Shown in pieces: positions 6,953 through 16,605 of a DNA stretch of 64,000 nt (position 1 is the first letter of the stretch; the number at the start of each line of letters is the position of its first letter). Origin of the DNA: Pseudomonas chlororaphis (GTDB lineage: Bacteria > Pseudomonadota > Gammaproteobacteria > Pseudomonadales > Pseudomonadaceae). The DNA lies in NCBI GenBank assembly GCA_001023535.1, contig CP011020.1, positions 2,493,734 to 2,557,733 on the forward strand, in the 5' to 3' direction. Made by a program: the position numbers and the translations under genes. The notes beneath the pieces were generated by a model. The model was not told the DNA's origin and ran no database searches. It worked only from the letters and a program-made list of their open reading frames with translations.

Positions 6953-9900
6953 CTACTTGTTTCCTAGAAGCTTGGACGCTGCAACTGGGTCAGCGAAAAA
7001 CTTTCCGCGGGCATCCAGTACACCCACTGTGACATTACCAAAAGGGTCGGTATGTACTAACCATTTTTCCACCCGCCCAGCCTGCAAGGCGTTTTCAATA
7101 CTTTGCGCCATTCCACCGTTACCACTGACCGACTCCAGAATACGATCATAATTTGTGGCAGTCCCCTGCAACCAGCTATCGCTCATCTGCAAACCATCCT
7201 TGGTCGGTTTCAACGCAGACGAACCAAACTTGTACTCCACGATCAGGTAATCCACACCCGGCTTGTTGACCTTGTACAGGTCATCAATACCAGTCTGCCC
7301 GATGTCCGGCGCTCGGCCGATTTTCTCGGCACCCGGCACCAGGGATTTGATCCGCTCGCCGCCCATGACATCACCGATGATGCTCTTCTGCGCGTTGGTC
7401 AACGCCCGGAAATCCATCAGCGGCGTGCCATTGGGGTTGAACTGCCCGCCACGGGCGACCAGCTTGTCGAACTTGGCCAGGCCAGCCATCGCCTCAAGCC
7501 CTTCGGCCCCGACCCTGATCCCGGCCTTCGCCAGCGCCACGCCACCTTTGGCGGCGCCGCCGACACCCGTCGCAATACTACCCACCTGCCAAACCAGTTC
7601 GCCAAGGTCCTGGCCCAACTGCACAGCGCGGTCGTCGCCGCCATTTTCCAGGGCATCCTTGACGCGATCGAGTTTGGCGTTGAGCTCATTGACCACGCCA
7701 TCGCCGAACTGCTTGCGGGCCTCGGGGTCGTTGATCAGGGCCTTGAGGCCGTTGATTCCGTCAATTGGATGAAGAAGGAACTGCGCCAGGCCTTCGACGT
7801 CGCTCCATCCCGCCTGCACCAGGCCTTTGCCCACGCCGAAGCGGGTCAGTACGTCTTGCTTCTGGTTGATGTACGCCCATTTGGCGATCACCTGCGCCTT
7901 GGCCGCCAGCCCATCGGCTGCGCTGTATTCCTTCTCGGCCTGGACCAGTTGCTGGGTCGCCAGCCAGTTGTTGTCCACCGCCGCGCCAGCCGCGCTGTTG
8001 GCGGTGGCCGGGTCGAGCGAGGCGCTGCTCGCGGCCAGCCCGGTGACCAGGCTGACGATCAGGTTTCGCTTGGCTTCGCGCTGGGCTTCGCTTTCGTTGG
8101 GGCTGGCTTCGGAAAACAGGCCGGTGAGCAGGCTCGACGCCGCCGCGCCCGCTGCGCCACTGCCGCAGCTCTGACTGCTGGCCGCGGCGCCCGCGCAGGC
8201 AACGATGCCATGCAGCGCGGCATGCAGCGGCGAGCCTTCGGTGAGTTTGCCGTCCGCCACCAGGTCGCCGATGTAGCCCGCGCCTTGCTGTTGCACGTAG
8301 TTGACCACCAGGCTCTGGACGAATGCGCCGTTGCTGCCGCTGATGTTGCCGCTGGCCGCGCCCACCAGGGCGGTGGTGATCTGGCGGTAGGTGCCGCCCG
8401 CGCCCCACTTGTCGGCGATACCGCGGGCTTCGACAGTCAGTCGCTGGGAGTTGTTGAGCAACGCCAACCGCTCGGCATCGGTCAGGTTCGCATTCGGATC
8501 GAGGGCCTTGGCCCTGTCTTTCTCGGCCTGGTTGCGCTTGGCATCGACCTCCTTGGCCTTGTTGGCGAGCAAAGTGCTGGCTTCGTTGGCGAACGCGCCG
8601 ACAATCTCGAAACCGGCCCGGATCTCATCTTCGTCGAAGATCGGCTTGAGCGTGTTGCTGGTATCGCGGTCGCTGGAGACGTCGCGATTGAGGCTGGCGA
8701 CGGTTTGCTCGCCATTTTTGCCGGTGCGCTTCTGCTGCTCGGCATCGTCGGTGATGACGACCGTGCCGCCACTGATGCCGCTGCGGGTGACGCTGCTGGC
8801 GTCGTCGCTGGCACTGATGGCAATCGGCATGGTGGCGCTGAGCTCATTGCCGTTCTGCGGCAGCCCGGTGCCCGGGGTTTGCGTGCCGCCGCTGGTGGCA
8901 TTGCCCTGTTGGTCCTTGCCGACTTCGCGATAGCCGCCCCCGACGCTGACGGAGCTGGCGTCGTACTCGGCCTTGTTCTTGATGTCGCGGCTGGTGAGAC
9001 TGGCGGTGACCAGGCGATTCTTGCCGTCCTGCACGGCCTTGTCGCTGCTGGCGATCACCCCGCCGACCAGGTCGGTGTTGCCGCCCACGCGAATGTCGAA
9101 GCCCTCGTCGCCGGCCTTGATCCCGGATTGCTCGATCACGCTGGCGTAGTTGGAGTCGATGTCCGTGGCCCCGAAGCTGCCACTCATGCCGTTGACCGAA
9201 CTCATGCCGTAGCAGAACGGCGGGACACACAAGCTGATGCCAACACCCAGGCTCTTCTCATCGACGACGTAGGTGTTGGTGTCTTGCAGGCTTTCGATGT
9301 TCAGGTTGCCGCCAACGTCGGCCAGTACCTGTTTGCCACTGGCCACCGCGCCCTTGAGGTTTGTGTCACCGCCCGAGGACAGCAGCAACTGGTTGCCCGC
9401 CTGGACATGGGTATTGGTGTGGGTGAGGCCATCGCCGTCTGCCTGGCCACGGCTGCCGGACGCTCCCAGGTCCAGGGTGAAACCGTTGCGAGCACCGAGG
9501 GAAAAGCCGATGCCGATGCTCGCGCTGCTGCCTTTGCTGTCGGTCTCCTGCTTGTCGACATTGCGGGCGGCGAGCAAGTTGATGTCGCCGTCCGCCAGCA
9601 GGCTGGCGTTGCGTCCGGCCTTGATATCGCTGCCTTGCACGGTGATGTCGCTGGCCGCCCCCGCGCCAGTGGCACGCAGGCGGATGTCGTTGCCGGCGGT
9701 CATGGTCGAGCCGGCCGCGCTGTCGCTGGTGTAGGTAGTGGTGCTTTCGTTTTTCTTGGTGCCCAGCGACAGGCTGATGTTGATCCCGCCGGCCGAGCCT
9801 GGGTCCATCGCCACGGCGGTAGCGGCGTTGTTGGTCGCCAGCACGGCGGTCGCGGCGGCCAGGGCCTTCATGCGTCCGTCGTCGGTTTTCTCCGAGGCCC

Positions 9901-12900
9901 GTTTCATCTGCTGGTTGGTTTGAATCGCGCTGATCACCGGGTTGGTCACGGTGAGGGTGAACCCGGTTTGCTTGAACAGGGTTTCACGCTCGCGTTCACG
10001 GGTGTTACGGGCTTCGACGACATCAATGGTCTGCGCCGTGACGTCGATGTTGCCTTGGGGCGCCGACACCTGGCTGCCCACCTGACGGTAACCCTTGCCC
10101 GCTTCGATCAGCACATCGCCGGTGGTCGAGCCCACGGTGCTTGCCACGGCCGTGTGCTCCGTGGCGAGGTCCTTGACGCTCTGTTTCTGAGTACCGAGGG
10201 TCACGGCGATGCCGCCGCCGCTGAACAGGCCGCTTTTCTTGACGGTCTTGTCGTGGCGTTCGCTGCTGCTGGCGGTGGCCGCTTCGATGTTGACGTTGTT
10301 GTCCGCCACCAGGATGGTCTTGGTGGTGGAGACCACGTTGCTGCCACTCAGGTTGATGTCTCGACCGGCCTGCACATACGTCTGCTCGCCACTCAGGGTG
10401 GAGCCTTCGGCCTGGGTCTGGCTGACGGTGTCGCGGGTGGTGGTGGTCTTGCTGGAGAACCACCCACTCTTGCCTTTGACCTTGTGCGCTTCGTCGGCGA
10501 ACTGGTAGTTCTGGGCCGTGGTGAGGTTGACGTCACGCTTGGCCTCGGCAAACACCGCGCCCTGCTCGCTGGTCACGTGGGCGGCGCGGGCGTTGAGGTC
10601 CTGGCCCGCGCTCAGGCGGACATCGCCCTGGCCCTGGATCAGCGAGCCGACTTCGGTCTGGCTGGCGTCGTTGCGCCAGTTGCTGCTGTTCCAGGTCAAC
10701 GCTTGCTGATGCGCCTCGCCCACGGTGCCGAGGTTGAGGTTGTTGCCGGCCTCCAGAGACGTGCTGCCGCCCTGGCCTGCATTGACGACCTGGGCCCCGG
10801 TGAGATTCAAGTCCTTGCCGGCGCTGACATTCATCGTGCCCTGGGCACCGCTGACGAACAGCCCGGCCACCCGTGACAACTGCGTCCGGGTGCCTTGGGC
10901 GCTGCTGCTGTCGCGACTGCTGGAAATGACGTTGATGTCCTGCCCAGCCTTCACCGACAGGTTGTCCACGGCGCCGATCAGGCCACCGAGGTTGTTGAGG
11001 TTGTCCCTGGCGGTGACCGAGGCGTTGTCGGCCTGGATACGCCCACCCAGGTTCTGAATGTTCTGCGCGGTGATCGCCATGACACTGCGCCCGGCCAGGC
11101 TGCCGCTATTGACCAGGTCGCCGGCGATGTTCAGGTTCAGGCGCTGCCCGGCGATCAGCGCACCGGAGCCGTTGAGGTCGCCTTCCTGGACCCGCACGTA
11201 GACCTGCGGCACCAGCACGTTGCGGGTGTCGCCGTTAGGGAGGGTCACTTGCTTTTGCACCAGCCAGACGATGTCACTGGTCAGCTGGGCCATCTGCTCG
11301 GACGTCAGCGCCACGCCGGGCACCAATTGCCATTGGTTGGCAACAGTGACGGCGTTGTCGATCAGGGCACGGTATTGCAGTTCATCATTGGCGTAGCCAT
11401 CGAGGAAACGTCGGCCGGTGAGTTGCGCCACTTGTTCGCGAATCAGCTTCTGTTCGTAGAAGCCGTCACCCAGGCGTTGTTGGGTCAGGGCCGGGTCGAC
11501 TTGCAGGCGTTGCAGCATGTAGTCCGAGGACAACCAGGTGCGGTAGCTGGCAAAGCGCGGGTCGGTTTCGATCAGATAGCCGCCGGTGTTCTGCGGGTTG
11601 GTGTTGAACAGGCTGTTGTTCGGCAACGCCAGGGACGGCCCGCCGCTGCGGATCTGCTCAGCCACGCCTTTGCTGTTCAGGGTGGTCTGGGCGGCGACCT
11701 GGACGATCGGCGCGACCTGGTGGGTGCGGCTGCCCGTGGCGTTGACCGCGCCTGTGGCGGCGACCTGCTCGGTGACGCCCTGGGTGGCGCGCGCGGCGAT
11801 CTGGGTGCCGGTGCCATTGCCCGCGGTGTTCTCGGCGAACACGGTTGGTTGCAGGGTGATGTCCTGGATCATCGGCGCCGGCGTGTAGTCTGTGACGGCC
11901 GTGCCCTGGCGGTCGCGCCCCTTGCGCTGGATGCGATAGAAGTGGGTGGCGGTGCCGCTGTCGGTGGTGGTGCGCTGGCCCGTCAGCTCAGTGTTGGTCA
12001 GGCTGCCGATGTCGGCCTGTAGCAGTCCGCCGGCAATGATCCGGCTCTTGTCGTTGAGCACGTCGCCGGCGCTGATCTGCATCGTCCCACCGGAGAGGAT
12101 CTGCGCCGGTGCCGAGGTGGCGATCTGGGTCTCCGCCACCACCCGGGTGTAGTCGTAGCGGTTCCAGTTGTCCTCGCGGCCTTCGGGGGTGGCCAGGTAG
12201 AGCACTTCGTCGCTGCTGACCGAAACCTGGTTGCCCTGGTAGCGGTTCGTCGAACCGGTGAGTTGGAATTCCTGCAAGGCGGTACGACTGACCTCCACCT
12301 GCCGGGTGCTGAAATGCTCGTTGGTGTTGCGCACGCTTTGCACGTTCAGCGACAGGTTGCCGAGGGCCTCGATGGTCGCGCTGGCGTTGGTCAGCAACTG
12401 GGCGCGGTCCTGGGCCTTGTCAGCCGCGCTCAACGCGCCGCCGATGGCGAGGTCGCCAGCGCTGAAGATCAGGGCCTGCTCGCGGTTGTCCAGGCTACCG
12501 GCGCCGATGTCCAGCGACTCGCGGGCGGCGATGGTCGCGCCGATGCCGTTTTCGTCCCGGTTGTTCAGCGTCGAAGCGCTGATCGCCAGACGGTCGCCGT
12601 AGAGCCGGCCCGTGCCCAGGTTGTTGAGCGAGAGGGCCTGCACCCGCACTTGCTGGCCGTCGATCAGGCCACGGTTGGTCAGGCTGTCGTTGACGGTCAG
12701 GCGAACCTGGCCGGCGCTGATCTCGCCGCTGCCGGCATTGTCCAGCGTCTGCGCGCGGACCGTCAGCAGGTTGCCGGCCAGCAATTGCCCGCTGTTGTTG
12801 AAGGCGCCCTCGGTACTCAGGTCGACCTGACCGTTGGCCTGGATCTGGCCGCTCAAGTCCAGGCCGCCTTGCAGCCTGAATGTCAGGTCGCCCAGGCTCA

Positions 12901-15900
12901 GGGCCCTGCCGGTGCCACCGTAGTAGGCCGCATTGAGCGACAGCAGGCTGCCCGCGAGCAAGGTGCCGCCCTGGTTGTGCACGGCCTGGCGCCGTTGCGC
13001 CGGGTCACGGTCGCTGATGCTCAACCCGGCGCCAGAGGAAATCAGCCCGCCTTCGTTGTTCAACGCCTGGCTGATCCCCAGGCTCAGCCCCTGGTCGGCG
13101 CGAATCGCACCGGACTGGTTGGAAAGCGTATTGACCGCCAGGCTCATGGCGCGGCCTTCGAGGCCTTGCTGGGTGCCTCGGGTGGCGCCGTTGTCGAGCA
13201 CGTCGGCGCTCACGTCCAGCGTTCCCGCACTGCGGATCAACCCGCCCTGGTTATTGAGCGTCTCCCCCAGCACCATCTGGACATCGCCGAGGCCTTGCAA
13301 CTGACCGCCGCGATTGTCCACCCGGACGCTTTCGACCCGTACGGTTTTCTCGCCGATGATCTGGCCGCCGCTGCCATTGCCCAGGTCGGTGGCCTTGAGC
13401 AACAGGGAGCCCTTGGCTCCCAGGAAACCCGCACTGTTGTCGAGGCTGGCCGTGCGGATTTCGACGCTGTCCTGGCCGCTGATCCCTTGGGTGGTGCCCG
13501 ACTGCAGGTTGTTCAGCGCCTGGTTGCCGGTGTCGATGAGCAGCTTGCCCTTGGCCTGGATCAAGCCGGCGGCGTTATGCAATTGGCCGCTGCGCAGGTC
13601 GAGGGTCGCGGTGGCGTTCAGCGTGCCCTGGCTGTTGTCCACTCGGTTGCCGTGGCTGTCCAGGTCCAGGGCGCCGCCGCTGATCACGCCACTTTGGTTG
13701 TTCAGGCCCAGGGCCGACAGCGTGATGTCACCCAGCGCTTCAAGACGCCCGCCGCTGTTGTTCAGCCCATCGCCGGAGACGCTGACCCGCAGCCCGGACT
13801 GCACCGAGCCCAGCACGCCATTGGTGTTATTGAATTGCCCGGCGATGATCTCCATGCGCTGGGTGGCGGCCATCGTGCCGCCGATGTTGTTCAACTGATC
13901 GAACGTCGCCCGCAACTCGCCTCCGGCACTCACGGTGCCCTGGCTGTTGTCCAGGCGGGCTCCCTTCACCTGGGCGTTGCCGCTGGCGGCCAGGGTGCCT
14001 GAGCTGTTGTCGATCCGTTGGCCGGCGGTCACCGTCAGCGCCCCGCCGTCGGTGGCGACGACTTTGCCGCCCTGGTTGTTCAGCGTGCCGACATCAAGGT
14101 TCACCGCGCCGGGGCTGCTGACGCGCCCGTCCTGGTTGTCGAAGCGCTCACGGGCGGTCACCTGCAAGGGCTGCGCGCCGGTCTGCAGAATCTGTCCGCG
14201 CTGGTTGGACAGGGTCTGGGTGTCGAACGTGATCTGCTGGCCCTGGGTCAGGCCATCGTCCACCACCACGTCGGTGGCCTTGATCGTCACCTTGCCGTTG
14301 CTGGCCACGCTGCCTTTGCCACCGGCCAACTGGTTGGCCTGGATATCCAGGGTGCCTTTGCCGGCGTGCTCGACCTTGCCCTTGCCGTTGTCCAGACGAC
14401 TGGCGCCCAGCTTCAGGTTGTCGGCATTGGAGGCGATGCGCCCGTCACGGTTGTCGAGGGTCGCGCTGGCCTTGATCGAGGTGTCTGCGGTGCCGGTCTG
14501 GATCAACTCACCGCCGGTGTTGGCAATGTCCCGGGCGCTCAATTGCAGGTTGCCGGCGTTGACCTTGGCCGCGCCGGTGCGCAGGGTCTTGGCCGCCGTT
14601 GCGCTCAGCGCCTGAGTGGCATCGACCTGGCTGCCGGCGAGATTGGCGTCGCCCGTGCTGGCGGTCAGGGTGACATTGCGCCCCTGGGTCTGGCTGCCGC
14701 TCAGGTCCAGGTCCGCGGCGGCGACGCTGACGTCCCCGGACGCCAGATTCTGCCCTTGTGCCTTGACCGTGCCGGCCCGCAGCGCAAGGTTGCCCGCGCC
14801 GACCAGCTTGCCGTCCGCGCCGACACCCGCCGCCACGCTGGACGCCTGGGTGCTGCGGATGTTGCGGGCGGTCAGCGTCGTGTGGTTCTGGCTGGCAACG
14901 GTGCCGCTGTTGTCGATGTCGCCGGTGCTGTCGAGCGTCAAGTCGCCCTTGGCGTAGAGCGTGCCACTGTTGTCGACCTCGGTGGCCTTGATACGGGTCG
15001 CGGTGGCGCTGCTGATCACGCCCTGGTTCTGCAACTTGCCGTCGGCGCTGACGACCACTTCACCGGCCATGGCGCCAATCTGCCCGGCGTTGCGCACACC
15101 CACGCCGGACTCGGTGCCCACCAGCATGATTTTGCCGGCGTACATGCCACCCAGCTTGGCGACGTCGATGGCCACGCTGGGCTTTTCCCCGTCGTCACCC
15201 GGCAGTGGCGTGGCCTGGGTGTTATCGGCGTTGACCTGGTTGCGTCCGGTCGTGACCTTCAGGTCGTTGGCCCAGACCCCGGCGTTGACCTGCACGCTAC
15301 GAGCGATCAGGTCCGTGTAGTCGGTCTCGCGAGCATCCAGGCCCTTGCCTTCGATGTTGATCGTCCCGCCCTGTACGGTGTAGCCGCTGATGCGTCCGTT
15401 CTCCAACTGCGCCCGACCGGTGCTGAGGGTCGCCCGGTCGGCATTGATGAAGCCGCAGCCGTTGCAAGTAATGCCAGACGGGTTGGCAATCACCACTTCG
15501 GCGCGCTGGCCCGCGACTTCGACATAGCCACGCAGTTGGCTGGGGTTGGCGGAATTGACTTCGTTGAGGATGACCCGCGCGCTGCCATTGCCCAGCATCG
15601 GGTTGCCTTCGATCCAGCCGCCCAGTTTGGTCTGGCTGTTGGTCGTGGCGTTGTTGAGGATCACGCCACGGTTGTCGACGTCGAACTGGCTGTAGGTATT
15701 GCGCGAAACGCCCCCCGCGCTGGGGGCCTGGATATTCACCTGGGGCGTACCGTTGGCGCTTTCGATCACACCGGGACGCTGGCCGGCCGGCGCGCCGGGA
15801 TCCGCCACGATGGTCGCGGCCCAGGCAGGCGCCACGCTCAAGGACACCAATCCGATCGCCGCCATCACGGCAAAGCGCAACGGCCCGAGCGTCGCCGCGC

Positions 15901-16030
15901 AGGCCACCGGTCCCGGCGTCGGGCCGCTACGGGTCCCCGGAGCCTTGACCTGACTGGTGACATTCTCGGCCACCACCATCAGCAGTCCGCGAGCCTTGTT
16001 GAAAACGATTCGGTACAGGTGCTTGTTCAT
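6953..16030 (-). CDS. cdiA: CdiA: two-partner secretion filament with PoNe-type DNase tip
   Basis: 3025 residues from the ATG at 16028-16030. The start is fixed by the extended signal peptide beginning MNKHLYRIVFNK, followed by a hydrophobic stretch ending AWAA. Next comes the TPS secretion domain (about residues 60-320, with NPSGITCNGCGF), then long FHA-1 beta-helix repeats with recurrent LDN..G and LNN..G motifs, a segment around 1460-1620 (NNSLFNTNP, TDPRFASYRTWLSSDYML) that corresponds to the receptor-binding region of related CdiA proteins, and FHA-2 repeats. A VDNN motif at about 2685-2688 stands where most family members have VENN, and begins the 337-residue variable tip. The last ~115 residues carry G-I-D-D, V-E-Y-K and GLQMSDSW (about 2914-2953), the PoNe nuclease signature of the PD-(D/E)xK superfamily. 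Secretion would be through the adjacent CdiB; the target is DNA of neighbouring cells. Confidence 0.9.
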   Translation of the reverse strand: MNKHLYRIVFNKARGLLMVVAENVTSQVKAPGTRSGPTPGPVACAATLGPLRFAVMAAIGLVSLSVAPAWAATIVADPGAPAGQRPGVIESANGTPQVNIQAPSAGGVSRNTYSQFDVDNRGVILNNATTNSQTKLGGWIEGNPMLGNGSARVILNEVNSANPSQLRGYVEVAGQRAEVVIANPSGITCNGCGFINADRATLSTGRAQLENGRISGYTVQGGTINIEGKGLDARETDYTDLIARSVQVNAGVWANDLKVTTGRNQVNADNTQATPLPGDDGEKPSVAIDVAKLGGMYAGKIMLVGTESGVGVRNAGQIGAMAGEVVVSADGKLQNQGVISSATATRIKATEVDNSGTLYAKGDLTLDSTGDIDNSGTVASQNHTTLTARNIRSTQASSVAAGVGADGKLVGAGNLALRAGTVKAQGQNLASGDVSVAAADLDLSGSQTQGRNVTLTASTGDANLAGSQVDATQALSATAAKTLRTGAAKVNAGNLQLSARDIANTGGELIQTGTADTSIKASATLDNRDGRIASNADNLKLGASRLDNGKGKVEHAGKGTLDIQANQLAGGKGSVASNGKVTIKATDVVVDDGLTQGQQITFDTQTLSNQRGQILQTGAQPLQVTARERFDNQDGRVSSPGAVNLDVGTLNNQGGKVVATDGGALTVTAGQRIDNSSGTLAASGNAQVKGARLDNSQGTVSAGGELRATFDQLNNIGGTMAATQRMEIIAGQFNNTNGVLGSVQSGLRVSVSGDGLNNSGGRLEALGDITLSALGLNNQSGVISGGALDLDSHGNRVDNSQGTLNATATLDLRSGQLHNAAGLIQAKGKLLIDTGNQALNNLQSGTTQGISGQDSVEIRTASLDNSAGFLGAKGSLLLKATDLGNGSGGQIIGEKTVRVESVRVDNRGGQLQGLGDVQMVLGETLNNQGGLIRSAGTLDVSADVLDNGATRGTQQGLEGRAMSLAVNTLSNQSGAIRADQGLSLGISQALNNEGGLISSGAGLSISDRDPAQRRQAVHNQGGTLLAGSLLSLNAAYYGGTGRALSLGDLTFRLQGGLDLSGQIQANGQVDLSTEGAFNNSGQLLAGNLLTVRAQTLDNAGSGEISAGQVRLTVNDSLTNRGLIDGQQVRVQALSLNNLGTGRLYGDRLAISASTLNNRDENGIGATIAARESLDIGAGSLDNREQALIFSAGDLAIGGALSAADKAQDRAQLLTNASATIEALGNLSLNVQSVRNTNEHFSTRQVEVSRTALQEFQLTGSTNRYQGNQVSVSSDEVLYLATPEGREDNWNRYDYTRVVAETQIATSAPAQILSGGTMQISAGDVLNDKSRIIAGGLLQADIGSLTNTELTGQRTTTDSGTATHFYRIQRKGRDRQGTAVTDYTPAPMIQDITLQPTVFAENTAGNGTGTQIAARATQGVTEQVAATGAVNATGSRTHQVAPIVQVAAQTTLNSKGVAEQIRSGGPSLALPNNSLFNTNPQNTGGYLIETDPRFASYRTWLSSDYMLQRLQVDPALTQQRLGDGFYEQKLIREQVAQLTGRRFLDGYANDELQYRALIDNAVTVANQWQLVPGVALTSEQMAQLTSDIVWLVQKQVTLPNGDTRNVLVPQVYVRVQEGDLNGSGALIAGQRLNLNIAGDLVNSGSLAGRSVMAITAQNIQNLGGRIQADNASVTARDNLNNLGGLIGAVDNLSVKAGQDINVISSSRDSSSAQGTRTQLSRVAGLFVSGAQGTMNVSAGKDLNLTGAQVVNAGQGGSTSLEAGNNLNLGTVGEAHQQALTWNSSNWRNDASQTEVGSLIQGQGDVRLSAGQDLNARAAHVTSEQGAVFAEAKRDVNLTTAQNYQFADEAHKVKGKSGWFSSKTTTTRDTVSQTQAEGSTLSGEQTYVQAGRDINLSGSNVVSTTKTILVADNNVNIEAATASSSERHDKTVKKSGLFSGGGIAVTLGTQKQSVKDLATEHTAVASTVGSTTGDVLIEAGKGYRQVGSQVSAPQGNIDVTAQTIDVVEARNTRERERETLFKQTGFTLTVTNPVISAIQTNQQMKRASEKTDDGRMKALAAATAVLATNNAATAVAMDPGSAGGINISLSLGTKKNESTTTYTSDSAAGSTMTAGNDIRLRATGAGAASDITVQGSDIKAGRNASLLADGDINLLAARNVDKQETDSKGSSASIGIGFSLGARNGFTLDLGASGSRGQADGDGLTHTNTHVQAGNQLLLSSGGDTNLKGAVASGKQVLADVGGNLNIESLQDTNTYVVDEKSLGVGISLCVPPFCYGMSSVNGMSGSFGATDIDSNYASVIEQSGIKAGDEGFDIRVGGNTDLVGGVIASSDKAVQDGKNRLVTASLTSRDIKNKAEYDASSVSVGGGYREVGKDQQGNATSGGTQTPGTGLPQNGNELSATMPIAISASDDASSVTRSGISGGTVVITDDAEQQKRTGKNGEQTVASLNRDVSSDRDTSNTLKPIFDEDEIRAGFEIVGAFANEASTLLANKAKEVDAKRNQAEKDRAKALDPNANLTDAERLALLNNSQRLTVEARGIADKWGAGGTYRQITTALVGAASGNISGSNGAFVQSLVVNYVQQQGAGYIGDLVADGKLTEGSPLHAALHGIVACAGAAASSQSCGSGAAGAAASSLLTGLFSEASPNESEAQREAKRNLIVSLVTGLAASSASLDPATANSAAGAAVDNNWLATQQLVQAEKEYSAADGLAAKAQVIAKWAYINQKQDVLTRFGVGKGLVQAGWSDVEGLAQFLLHPIDGINGLKALINDPEARKQFGDGVVNELNAKLDRVKDALENGGDDRAVQLGQDLGELVWQVGSIATGVGGAAKGGVALAKAGIRVGAEGLEAMAGLAKFDKLVARGGQFNPNGTPLMDFRALTNAQKSIIGDVMGGERIKSLVPGAEKIGRAPDIGQTGIDDLYKVNKPGVDYLIVEYKFGSSALKPTKDGLQMSDSWLQGTATNYDRILESVSGNGGMAQSIENALQAGRVEKWLVHTDPFGNVTVGVLDARGKFFADPVAASKLLGNK

Positions 16031-16077
16031 GGCAATTCCATTTGCGGTTCTGGCCCGCAATTAACTCGGGGTTAGCG

Positions 16078-16596
16078 TTACGGTGCGACTGCCAGCGGGT
16101 GAGCGGCAAACCAGGCCTTGGCCTGTTCAGGGATGACACCGATCCCTTGGAATGTCTTGACCCGCAGGCCGCGTTCCTCGCCTCGGTGATAGAGCGCACG
16201 CCCACACCGGTTGGCGAACAACTGTCGATGCAGCAGGCGGGTGACCACGCCGGTGTGGCCGAACGGCGCCACCCAGTCGTTGAGCCAGAGGCGCTCGCCG
16301 CTGTTCCAGTCGGCTTCTGTCAGGGTCAGTGGCGATTGCCTTAGGTAGCGTTGCTCGGTGGCCGCGTCGAGGTTGAGCCAGGACAGGTAGAACACCGGTT
16401 TTCCCTGTTCGCTGGCGAGCACGAATTGGCGATGCTTGAGGGCCGGCAACAACAACGTCGGCAAGCTGTGCAACGGCGCATCGCGGTGAGCCTTGGAATG
16501 CATCCACAGCCAGGTGGCCGAGCCGAACACGGCAGCCTCGTTCCAGGGCTCATCGATCAAGCCGGGGGCAATGATGTCTAGCGTCTCGAACTGCAT
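16078..16596 (-). CDS. cdiC: Toxin-activating lysine acyltransferase (HlyC family) within the CDI operon
   Basis: 172 residues, the normal size for HlyC-type enzymes, which transfer fatty acyl groups from acyl-ACP to lysines of an exported protein. Family landmarks are clear: FGSATWLWM near the N-terminus, H37 in SKAHRDAP matching the catalytic histidine of HlyC, the SWLNLDAATEQRYL segment, and DWNSGERLWLNDWVAPFG with D107 in the place of the catalytic aspartate. It sits 9 bases after cdiB and 47 bases before cdiA on the same strand, so CdiA is the obvious substrate. Acyltransferases called CdiC occur in a subset of enterobacterial CDI loci; I use the symbol by position and family. The modified lysines are not known. 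Confidence 0.85.
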   Translation of the reverse strand: MQFETLDIIAPGLIDEPWNEAAVFGSATWLWMHSKAHRDAPLHSLPTLLLPALKHRQFVLASEQGKPVFYLSWLNLDAATEQRYLRQSPLTLTEADWNSGERLWLNDWVAPFGHTGVVTRLLHRQLFANRCGRALYHRGEERGLRVKTFQGIGVIPEQAKAWFAAHPLAVAP

Positions 16597-16605
16597 GGGA
16601 TCACC

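Noticed and set aside
7103..10876. Long open frame on the strand opposite cdiA
   Set aside because: It mirrors cdiA codon for codon in a GC-rich repetitive gene and gives low-complexity His/Gln/Val/Gly-rich protein; it has no start signals.
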